From Cyclobacteriaceae bacterium (GTDB taxonomy: Bacteria; Bacteroidota; Bacteroidia; Cytophagales; Cyclobacteriaceae), in NCBI GenBank assembly GCA_025350305.1, contig JANXYC010000225.1, positions 1-34,006 on the forward strand: 34,006 nt of DNA, in the 5' to 3' direction. Both the position numbers and the translations under genes were made by a program. The notes below the pieces were generated by a model. The model was not told the origin of the DNA. It saw only the letters and a list, made by a program, of their open reading frames with translations, and did not search any database. This document shows positions 17,036-24,021 of the stretch, piece by piece; the stretch's first letter is position 1; each line of letters opens with the position of its first letter.

Positions 17036-17932
17036 ATGGGTAAATACTCCATAAAAGAACTGGAAAAGCTCTCGGGCATTAAGGCTCATACGATACGAAT
17101 ATGGGAAAAACGATACCAGATTGTAATTCCCCAACGCACCCACACCAATATCCGCTACTATTCCGACGATGATTTAAAAAAAATTATCAACATCTCGCTT
17201 CTGAACAATAACGGAGTAAAAATATCCAAAATAGCCGACCTGACGGCAGAGGGGCTGATCAAAAAAGTAAACGAGTTAAGCGAAACAAAAAATGATGCTG
17301 ACATTCACATCGATCAACTGATCGTGGCGATGATTGACCTGGAGGAAGAAAACTTTGAAAAGATTCTGACCGGGTTGATCCGACGCTATAACTTTGAAAA
17401 GACCATAACAGACATCGTTTATCCATTCCTGGAAAAAATCGGGATCCTGTGGCAAACCGGTAACATTACTCCAGCCCAAGAGCATTTCATTTCTAACCTG
17501 ATCCGGCAAAAGATTATTGTTGCGATCGACTCACTTCCGTTGTCATCAAAGTCCAGTGCACGTGCTTTGCTTTTCCTTCCGGAGGAGGAGCTTCATGAAC
17601 TGGGTCTGTTATTTTATTACTACGTCGTGAAAAAAGCTGGTTTCCGTACCTACTACCTCGGCCAAATGGTGCCTTACAAAGACCTGATGTCCATTTGCCA
17701 AAGCCATCATCCTTCTATTCTTGTTACAGCAATTACCAGTTCGCCAGCCGGACAAACTGTTCAAGGTTTCATAAATAAGCTCTGCGCAGAAATATCGGAC
17801 TGCACCCTCCTTGCCTCCGGACTCATTCTCCGGAAAATAGCACTCAAAATCCCTCCAAACATGCATATTTTCTCCTCAATCGCTGAGCTAAAAGATCTCC
17901 TAAAAGGAACAAAACAACGATTGGAGTCTTGA
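17036..17932 (+). CDS. MerR-type regulator with CarH-like cobalamin photoreceptor domain
   Basis: The 298-residue protein has an N-terminal MerR DNA-binding domain (residues 1-70, with TIRIWEKRY in the recognition region and a RYYSDDDL wing segment). A four-helix B12-binding cap follows (about 90-165), then a Rossmann-type cobalamin domain (about 170-295). It has the Wx9EH motif of CarH (W139, E149, H150), which packs against adenosyl-B12, and ExHxxG (E185, H187, G190), whose histidine is the lower cobalt ligand. CarH proteins bind DNA as tetramers in the dark and fall apart when light breaks the Co-C bond. The residue after W139 is Gln, where Thermus CarH has His132. The downstream sigma and idi genes are the likely targets. 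Confidence 0.88.
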   Translation: MGKYSIKELEKLSGIKAHTIRIWEKRYQIVIPQRTHTNIRYYSDDDLKKIINISLLNNNGVKISKIADLTAEGLIKKVNELSETKNDADIHIDQLIVAMIDLEEENFEKILTGLIRRYNFEKTITDIVYPFLEKIGILWQTGNITPAQEHFISNLIRQKIIVAIDSLPLSSKSSARALLFLPEEELHELGLLFYYYVVKKAGFRTYYLGQMVPYKDLMSICQSHHPSILVTAITSSPAGQTVQGFINKLCAEISDCTLLASGLILRKIALKIPPNMHIFSSIAELKDLLKGTKQRLES

Positions 17933-17950
17933 TTTGCCCTTAAACAAAAC

Positions 17951-17980
17951 ATTGCACCTCGAAGTTGCCCATTACATTTG
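17951..17980 (+). promoter_or_regulatory. Predicted promoter of the sigma factor and idi unit
   Basis: TACATTTG (17973-17980) matches the Bacteroidota -7 consensus TAnnTTTG exactly. ATTG (17951-17954), 18 nt upstream, fits the -33 TTG. The start site would fall near 17985, about 30 nt before the sigma start codon. The last four bases of the -7 box are the first four of the inverted repeat at 17977-18010. Confidence 0.6.
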
Positions 17981-18010
17981 TTTAATATTTATCACAAAAT
18001 ATTAAACAAA
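17977..18010. promoter_or_regulatory. Candidate operator: 14-bp perfect inverted repeat
   Basis: TTTGTTTAATATTT (17977-17990) and AAATATTAAACAAA (17997-18010) are exact reverse complements with a 6-nt spacer. The site overlaps the -7 box and ends five bases before the sigma start codon. One more half-site, TTAAACAAA, lies upstream at 17940-17948. Position and symmetry fit an operator for the adjacent MerR/B12 regulator acting as a repressor. A role as an RNA hairpin next to the start codon is an alternative. Confidence 0.7.
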
Positions 18011-18015
18011 ATAGG

Positions 18016-18525
18016 ATGACAGCACTTGAATTCAGCCACACTATTGCGAGATTAAGGCCTGCTTTAAGAACCTTCACGTACCGATTCACTTCCGACGGTG
18101 AAGAATCCAACGACTTGGTTCAAGATACAATCCTCAAAGCCCTTATCTATCGTGACAAATTCCGGGAAAACACTAACCTGAAGGGTTGGTTGTTCACGAT
18201 CATGCGCAACACCTACATCAATAACTATCGCAAAGCACAACGCGAACGGACTTCCCACGACGATACCAAGGAGCTTTACTTTCTGAACGTAGAGGATGAG
18301 CATACATTTAATCGGCCAGAAGGAAGTGTAGAATTCAAAGAAGTTTGGCGAAATATGAATTCGATTAAAGACGAATTGTTGGTGCCCTTCAAGATGCATA
18401 CCACCGGTTATAAATATCATGAGATCGCAGAGCATCTCAAACTCCCCATCGGCACAGTGAAAAACCGGATCTTTCACGCACGAAAAGAAATCCAGAAAAA
18501 ATTGGTAGGTTATCGGCCAATTTGA
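18016..18525 (+). CDS. RNA polymerase sigma factor, sigma-70 family (ECF-like)
   Basis: The 169-residue protein has the two-domain layout of ECF sigma factors. Region 2 spans about residues 5-75 (DLVQDTILKAL and the NLKGWLFTIMRN segment). Region 4 spans about 115-165, with the helix-turn-helix GYKYHEIAEHLKLPIGTVKN. No anti-sigma gene is adjacent, unlike many ECF loci. It sits between the B12-binding MerR regulator and idi and is only 11 nt from idi, so the two form one transcript. In many Bacteroidota a MerR-like regulator and such a sigma factor precede carotenoid genes. I infer that this factor transmits a light or B12 signal, perhaps to promoters elsewhere. Confidence 0.88.
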   Translation: MTALEFSHTIARLRPALRTFTYRFTSDGEESNDLVQDTILKALIYRDKFRENTNLKGWLFTIMRNTYINNYRKAQRERTSHDDTKELYFLNVEDEHTFNRPEGSVEFKEVWRNMNSIKDELLVPFKMHTTGYKYHEIAEHLKLPIGTVKNRIFHARKEIQKKLVGYRPI

Positions 18526-18536
18526 CCTGATGCGAT

Positions 18537-19037
18537 ATGGAAGAGGTAGTACTGGTGGATGAACTTGACCAGGAGATTGGGACCATGGAAAAAATTGAAG
18601 CCCATCGCAAAGGTGCCTTGCACCGGGCATTTTCCATTTTACTTTTTAATTCAAAAGGCGAAGTACTGTTACAAAAGCGGGCTCAAACAAAATACCACAG
18701 CCCGGGACTGTGGACGAATACGTGTTGCAGTCATCCGAAGCCAGGGGAGTTAATGCAAACTGCTGTTCGCAGAAAGCTGATGCATGAAATGGGAATTGAC
18801 TTGCTACCAACCTATTCCCACAAATTTATTTACAAAATTCAACTAGGCGATCTGATCGAACATGAAGTTGATCACATTTATATCGGAAAATTTGACGGGC
18901 AGCCTGCCATCAATAAAGAAGAAGTGGAGGATTGGAAGTACATGGGTACAAAAGAAATACGGACGGATATTCTTGCAAACCCGGATCGCTATTCCCACTG
19001 GTTCAAACTCATCCTGGAGCATTTGAACACGGATTAG
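18537..19037 (+). CDS. idi: Isopentenyl-diphosphate delta-isomerase, type I
   Basis: The 166-residue Nudix-fold enzyme interconverts isopentenyl and dimethylallyl diphosphate, the building blocks of carotenoids, menaquinone and other isoprenoids. Catalytic residues are visible: C64 in NTCCSHP (equivalent to Cys67 of the E. coli enzyme), H66, and the E108/E110 pair in IEHEVD. The Nudix-like helix is GELMQTAVRRKLMHEMGI. The start at 18537 (MEEVVLVDELDQ) is the usual N-terminus. It follows the sigma gene by 11 nt. Bacteria using the MEP pathway make both isomers directly, so idi is often linked to raised isoprenoid flux such as pigment synthesis. No crt gene follows it here. Confidence 0.95.
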   Translation: MEEVVLVDELDQEIGTMEKIEAHRKGALHRAFSILLFNSKGEVLLQKRAQTKYHSPGLWTNTCCSHPKPGELMQTAVRRKLMHEMGIDLLPTYSHKFIYKIQLGDLIEHEVDHIYIGKFDGQPAINKEEVEDWKYMGTKEIRTDILANPDRYSHWFKLILEHLNTD

Positions 19038-19054
19038 ACTGAATGCCATTTGAA

Positions 19055-19090
19055 AATAATCCGTGGTAATCAGTGAAATCTGTGGCAAAT
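19055..19090. repeat. Degenerate short repeat (AATCCGTGG / AATCTGTGG)
   Basis: AATCCGTGGTAATCAGTG is followed by AAATCTGTGGCAAAT, giving a near-repeat with about 20 nt periodicity downstream of idi. It resembles the ATCTGCG cluster at 9941-9974 and is probably a decayed dispersed intergenic repeat. Confidence 0.45.
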
Positions 19091-19260
19091 ATGCAACATT
19101 GAATCTTTGGACGAAACCATTCAACACACCCGCTTCAAAAGTTGAAAGCCTTCCCGCCTATAAGGGTTTGAAGGTCAATCGTTATTTTTAATATTTTGAC
19201 GGTGATCTAATTATTCCATACCTTATTTCCAAATTGAAACTAAAGCCTAATTCAAGCAAA

Positions 19261-20094
19261 ATGAAAAGATCACTGTTAATACTTTCTTTGTTCATCGCGA
19301 CCCAATCCTTGTACGCGCAAGGGGAAGATGCAGAAGGCAGCAAAGATCATCCGATGTTTCCGAACAGGATGCCAAATTATTTAATCAGCGAATACTCCAA
19401 CAATTTTGATGCTGTGGAGTTTAACCTTGCAGTGAACGGGTCAAAAATGGTTACCAAAGAAGGTACGAAAACTGCTATTAATTACGGATTCGACAATGAC
19501 TCAGGAAAGCCAATGCCCAGCGTGTTGCAAATCCTGAGAAACTATGAAAACGCTTCAAAGAAAATCGGGGGGACTACTTTATTCTTGAATGCCACCGAAG
19601 GAATTGCTGTCTTCAAAATCGTAAAAGGGACGAAGGAAGCCTGGGTAAAAGTAGAGATGGGGGCCAACGCTGCAGTGAATTTTATACTCAGCATTGTGGA
19701 GGTGGAAGCAATGAAGCAGGAAATCACTTCCAACGATATCCTCACCGCATTGAATACAGATGGATACATTGCTTTATACATCACCTTTGATACAGGTAAA
19801 TCAGACATCCAACCTGAATCACAAGAAATAGTCAGTCAGATTGCTGAAATGTTAAAAGCAAATCCGACGCTGAAAATCAGCATTGAAGGACATACGGATG
19901 ATGCAGGGAATGCCATATCCAATAAAACTTTATCGGAGAACCGCGCCAAGGCCGTGATGAATGCGTTAATTCTGAAAGGCATTAACAAATCACTTCTGAC
20001 CGCTAAAGGATGGGGTCAGGAAAAACCAATTTCAGACAATAGATCAGAAGAGGGGCGCGCAAAGAACCGAAGGGTGGAGATTGTGAAGCAATAG
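19261..20094 (+). CDS. OmpA family outer-membrane protein
   Basis: The product is 277 residues from the ATG at 19261, chosen because it begins a clean signal peptide (MKRSLLILSLFIATQSLYAQ). An in-frame start 27 bp upstream would spoil that signal. The C-terminal 110 residues are an OmpA peptidoglycan-binding domain: ITFDTGKSDIQPES, IEGHTDDAGN, LSENRAKAVMNAL and EGRAKNRRVEIV, with the aspartate and arginine that hold diaminopimelate. The middle region (about 25-165) is not an eight-stranded barrel. It starts with SKDHPMFPNRMPN and may be a soluble domain of the DUF4892 type (tentative). The protein probably sits in the periplasm and links outer membrane and cell wall. It is monocistronic. Confidence 0.9.
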   Translation: MKRSLLILSLFIATQSLYAQGEDAEGSKDHPMFPNRMPNYLISEYSNNFDAVEFNLAVNGSKMVTKEGTKTAINYGFDNDSGKPMPSVLQILRNYENASKKIGGTTLFLNATEGIAVFKIVKGTKEAWVKVEMGANAAVNFILSIVEVEAMKQEITSNDILTALNTDGYIALYITFDTGKSDIQPESQEIVSQIAEMLKANPTLKISIEGHTDDAGNAISNKTLSENRAKAVMNALILKGINKSLLTAKGWGQEKPISDNRSEEGRAKNRRVEIVKQ

Positions 20095-20416
20095 GACAGA
20101 AAACTTATTTTATGACCAGTCTGTATGACAATGTAAGGTACACTAACAAATGATATCGGCTCCAAAAACCTGTAGGATGAAATTGACAAAGTCTGTCAAA
20201 TTCTAAACGTCAAGGCGACTGTTAATTCTGTTGCAAGCAAACTATTCTAATCCTCTTTCTACTCAGCAAGCGCCATATTTAGTAGTTCTTCAGACTTGCT
20301 TAAGAATTTCGGTATATCATTATAATTGTTTAACATAGTTAAGTATGAATTAATCATTCTATTTGCATGCTATTTGGAACGTCAAAAAAAAGCAATAAAA
20401 CCGTATACGTACTGTC
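20095..20416. other. 322-bp AT-rich gap before the two-component system
   Basis: No credible coding frame, RNA gene or terminator is visible. The DNA becomes clearly AT-rich toward the response regulator gene. A small inverted repeat TTAAC-N3-GTTAA lies near 20330-20342. The promoter of the regulator gene must be here, but I see no exact TAnnTTTG box at a suitable place. Confidence 0.5.
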
Positions 20417-21106
20417 ATGAAAATTCTCATTATTGAAGATGAAGAAGAGCTCTTAAACTCATCGAAAGAATATCTGATGTCAGAAGGCTATATCTGCGAG
20501 GAGGCTACAACATTTAAGGAGGGGATTGAAAAAATAAATCTCTATGAGTATGACTGCATCGTAGCGGACATCGGACTTCCCGACGGAAATGGATTGGACT
20601 TAGTTCAGGAACTTAAATCAAAACTATCAGAAACAGGAGTTATTATCATTTCTGCAAAAAACGCCCTGGAAGATAAAATTGCCGGATTGGATATTGGCGC
20701 CGATGATTACTTGACCAAACCATTTCATTTGTCTGAATTAAATGCCCGGGTGAAATCCATTCTCCGCCGGAGAAAATTTAGGGGCAATAAAGAAATTGTC
20801 TTCAAGGAAATTCGTGTATTCCCCGACACATTCCAAACCTTTGCAAATCAACGCCCCGTAGCGCTCACAAAGAAGGAATTTGATCTATTAATTTATTTTA
20901 TTTCCAATCAGAACAAGATTATCACGAAGGAGTCCATCGCGGAACATCTTTGGGGCGATTACATCGACACCGCGGACAGCTATGATTTTGTATATACTCA
21001 TATCAGCAATCTCCGAAAGAAATTAGTTGAACAGGGCTCGAACGACTATATACAAACTGTTTACCGGGTAGGCTACAAATTTGGCGGGGATGAAGCTCCT
21101 CGATAA
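20417..21106 (+). CDS. Response regulator, OmpR/PhoB type
   Basis: The 229-residue protein has an N-terminal receiver domain with acidic pocket E7-D8, phosphoacceptor D51 (VADIGLPDG), S79 and K101 (TKPF). A C-terminal winged helix follows, with LTKKEFDLL, NKIITKESIAEHLWG and the wing IQTVYRVGYKFG. It should bind DNA as a dimer once phosphorylated by the kinase encoded next. The two genes overlap by 17 nt, so they are coupled. The closest large cluster downstream is a TolC-RND-MFP efflux system, the likely target. Receiver and DNA-binding residues are intact. Confidence 0.95.
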   Translation: MKILIIEDEEELLNSSKEYLMSEGYICEEATTFKEGIEKINLYEYDCIVADIGLPDGNGLDLVQELKSKLSETGVIIISAKNALEDKIAGLDIGADDYLTKPFHLSELNARVKSILRRRKFRGNKEIVFKEIRVFPDTFQTFANQRPVALTKKEFDLLIYFISNQNKIITKESIAEHLWGDYIDTADSYDFVYTHISNLRKKLVEQGSNDYIQTVYRVGYKFGGDEAPR

Positions 21107-22373
21107 GACCAATCTTTATTTTCTAGGCGCTTCCTTGCTAATTGTTTGCCTGGGTGGTATCTTCTTTTTCCTCCTATTCCAGGTCATTATTGATAATGAC
21201 CTTACGGATAAATTACATGAAAGAAAGGACTACGTTGTCAAACAATTGACTCGATCAGACAGCTTGTTGCTTTTTCAGCAATACTCTGCAAATACAGTTA
21301 GCATCCTCGCTGTTAGCGGATTTTCCAATGATATTGAAGTAATCTCAGATACGACCATTTACGACAATGTTGAACTCAAATCAATCAGTTATCGCCAACT
21401 CGCTTTCCATGCTCAAATCAACGGGAACAATTACAATATCCACATCCGCAGGGCCCTGGTAGAACAAAAGGATCTAATCAAAGGCGTTGTTTTGCTGGAA
21501 GTCTTTTTATTTTTAGCTTTTGTGACAATCCTTAATGTCATAAATAATCAGCTTTCAAGAAGAATATGGAAGCCATTCTACAACATTCTCGATACGATTA
21601 GTAACTACAAGATTGACCGGGCGGAGAGTCTTAACCTCCATAGAAACTCAATCACGGAATTTAATGAATTGGCTGCTGCGATTGAAAAGATGTCAGCAAA
21701 AATCAATCAGGAATTTTCTATTCAAAAGGAATTTACGGAAAATGCTTCTCATGAAATACAAACTCCGTTGGCAATCATTAAAAATAAAATGGAGATCCTG
21801 CTTCAGTATCCTGACTTGACAGAGGAGCATTTAAGCCTGATCAAGGCAATGTACAGCGCAGCCAGCCGCTTATCGAAACTCAATGAAGCCCTCATTATCC
21901 TATCCAGAATCGAAAACCGTCAGTTTCATGCAGTCTCAGATATTTGCGTAAATGATTTGATTGACAACAGACTAGAAAGTCTCGAAGAATTAATTGGAAT
22001 GAAAAAAATAACAGTAGAGAGAAATTATACCAATAAGATTAACACCAAAATGAATCCATTTCTAGCAGATATTTTGTTTGAAAATCTGATTATAAATGCC
22101 ATCAAACATAATTATTCATCAGGGGCGATTGTGATAACAACAGAAAGTAATCACCTTAGCATAATCAACACGGGAGAAGCGCCCAAGAGCGAACCAGAGA
22201 AACTATTCCAACGTTTTGCCAAAGACAATCAGAAATCTCACTCGCTTGGCCTTGGCTTGTCGATAGTAAAAGCAATCTGCGAGACATATCTATTGCCCAT
22301 TCTATACACGTACGAAGAAAAACGTCATAAAATCTCCTTGAAACTGACAACTAAAGAATCGCTTAAGATTTGA
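21090..22373 (+). CDS. Membrane sensor histidine kinase
   Basis: The 427-residue protein starts at the ATG at 21090, inside the end of the response regulator gene. It has two transmembrane helices (about 10-32 and 131-151) enclosing a periplasmic sensor region of roughly 95 residues with no recognised fold. Then come a HisKA domain with phosphorylated H221 (SHEIQTPLAII) and an HATPase domain with N box (ENLIINAIKHN) and a G box (SLGLGLSIVKAI). It belongs to the EnvZ/CusS-like class of kinases paired with OmpR-type regulators. The stimulus is unknown. The efflux genes 230 bp downstream suggest a toxic compound, metal or envelope stress. All catalytic motifs are present. Confidence 0.94.
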   Translation: MKLLDKTNLYFLGASLLIVCLGGIFFFLLFQVIIDNDLTDKLHERKDYVVKQLTRSDSLLLFQQYSANTVSILAVSGFSNDIEVISDTTIYDNVELKSISYRQLAFHAQINGNNYNIHIRRALVEQKDLIKGVVLLEVFLFLAFVTILNVINNQLSRRIWKPFYNILDTISNYKIDRAESLNLHRNSITEFNELAAAIEKMSAKINQEFSIQKEFTENASHEIQTPLAIIKNKMEILLQYPDLTEEHLSLIKAMYSAASRLSKLNEALIILSRIENRQFHAVSDICVNDLIDNRLESLEELIGMKKITVERNYTNKINTKMNPFLADILFENLIINAIKHNYSSGAIVITTESNHLSIINTGEAPKSEPEKLFQRFAKDNQKSHSLGLGLSIVKAICETYLLPILYTYEEKRHKISLKLTTKESLKI

Positions 22374-22604
22374 CCAATACTTTCGAGCCGGAATTATAAC
22401 GTTAAATTTTCTTCCTAACGAAACAGCTGCAGATTGGTAGAACTAACTCAATATTTAAACAGCTCCAAAGCGAAAAATTCGAGTTTGACTAAATCAGATT
22501 TCTGTCTTTAGTGTAAACGCAATGCCTGGAAGCGGTAAATCTGTTTGTGTCTTCGATTCCCGATATCGCCACCTATTCACTAGTGAAATTTTAAGTCTCT
22601 GTAT

Positions 22605-24020
22605 ATGGTACATACGCGAATTGTGATCCTTATGATTTCAATTTTCTGGCATTCAGCGCTTCTGGCGCAGGATCATGTTAATAAAGAAGTATTGGGATTA
22701 AAGGAGGCCTTCAAACTGGCCAAGCAAAATTATCCTTCAATCAAGATCAAAGTGGCCCAAAAAGAAGCTACTTCTTATGAGCTTAAGGCTCTTCAAAACA
22801 ATTTCCTTCCCAACTTCATTGTTCAGGGTCAGATTCTGGATGCAACATCCAATCAGGTTCGCGGTACTTTTTTCCCCAACGAAGGAACGGCAATACCTGT
22901 TGCCGGTGGTATCAAAGTCAACGGCTATACCGACAATGCCGTTTGGACAAGTTTTGCTACCGGCTTAATCAATTGGAAATTTTTTAGTTTTGGTAAGTAT
23001 CGGGCCTCGGTTGATGCCGCGAAAGCGGGAATGTCAGTAGCGGAGGCAGACTATCAAAATGAACTATTCCAGCACGAGATCAAAGTGGGTGATGCCTACT
23101 TGCTTGGGCTGATCATGAACGATATGCTCAAGAGTCAACGGGCCAACATGACACGAGTAAAATCCCTTAAAGATGTCACGATATCTTACGCACAGTCTGG
23201 CTTAAAGCCGGGTGTTGACAGTTCCCTTGTTAATGCAGAGTACTCAAAGGCAACCTTGCAATTTTTGGAAGTACAGCGACTGGCACGTGAACAAGTCGTC
23301 TACCTAAAAGAATTGCTTGGACTTTTTGGAGATGTTAACTTCGATTTGGACACAGCGGTTTTTCTGAAACAAGTTCCCGGACAGATTGATATTTCCCGTA
23401 GTTTCACAAACAATCCTAGCCTGACATACTTCAAAAGTATTGTTGCATTAAATAGGGCCAAAATCGGTTCGATTAGAAAGAGCGAGTTGCCCTCGGTATC
23501 CTTTCTTGCTGCCGGATGGGGGCGCGGTTCTGGTATCACGGACAGGTTGAATAATAATGGCGACTTTATCTATAGTAATTCCCTTAGTTCTGGCGTTCCA
23601 TTCCGGGCCTATAACTATATGGTGGGGATCAGTACGATATGGAATATTACCACACTTTTTAAAACAGGAAATGAAGCCCGTGCCCAGCGGTCTGTAACCC
23701 GGATGGCTGAAGAACGATATAATGAAGAATCGTTAATCGTAGAGAGCGAATTGGAGCGTGCACGCCTTCGCTACCAGGCAGCGTTGGAAGTGGCCCGGCA
23801 AGCGCCGATACAGTTGACTGCCGCACAAGATGCCTACGCCCAGGCTAAAGCCCGTTATGACGCCGGGCTGAATACAATCCTGGAGTTGACTCAGACGTAT
23901 GCCATTCTCAACAGGGCTGAAGTAGATTCTTCTTTAGCAAGAGGAAACGTTTGGAGGGCCATTCTGCAATACGCAGCCGCGTCCGGTGATTTTGAATTGT
24001 TTACTAATAATTTGAATTGA
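22605..24020 (+). CDS. TolC-like outer-membrane efflux protein
   Basis: The 471-residue product has a signal peptide (about MVHTRIVILMISIFWHSALLAQ). It shows the two long alpha-helical repeats of the outer-membrane efflux protein family, with LKEAFKLAKQNYPSIKI early and QAKARYDAGLNTILELTQTY late, the typical family signature before the last helix. It should form the trimeric outer-membrane duct of the pump encoded next. The stop codon is one base before the RND start codon, so the genes are tightly coupled. Gene order is duct, pump, adaptor. Confidence 0.92.
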   Translation: MVHTRIVILMISIFWHSALLAQDHVNKEVLGLKEAFKLAKQNYPSIKIKVAQKEATSYELKALQNNFLPNFIVQGQILDATSNQVRGTFFPNEGTAIPVAGGIKVNGYTDNAVWTSFATGLINWKFFSFGKYRASVDAAKAGMSVAEADYQNELFQHEIKVGDAYLLGLIMNDMLKSQRANMTRVKSLKDVTISYAQSGLKPGVDSSLVNAEYSKATLQFLEVQRLAREQVVYLKELLGLFGDVNFDLDTAVFLKQVPGQIDISRSFTNNPSLTYFKSIVALNRAKIGSIRKSELPSVSFLAAGWGRGSGITDRLNNNGDFIYSNSLSSGVPFRAYNYMVGISTIWNITTLFKTGNEARAQRSVTRMAEERYNEESLIVESELERARLRYQAALEVARQAPIQLTAAQDAYAQAKARYDAGLNTILELTQTYAILNRAEVDSSLARGNVWRAILQYAAASGDFELFTNNLN

Positions 24021-24021
24021 A

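Noticed and set aside
19167-19198. Possible promoter TTTG-N20-ATATTTTG before the OmpA gene
   Set aside because: The -7 box has two mismatches at its first two conserved positions, so it is too weak to list as a feature.
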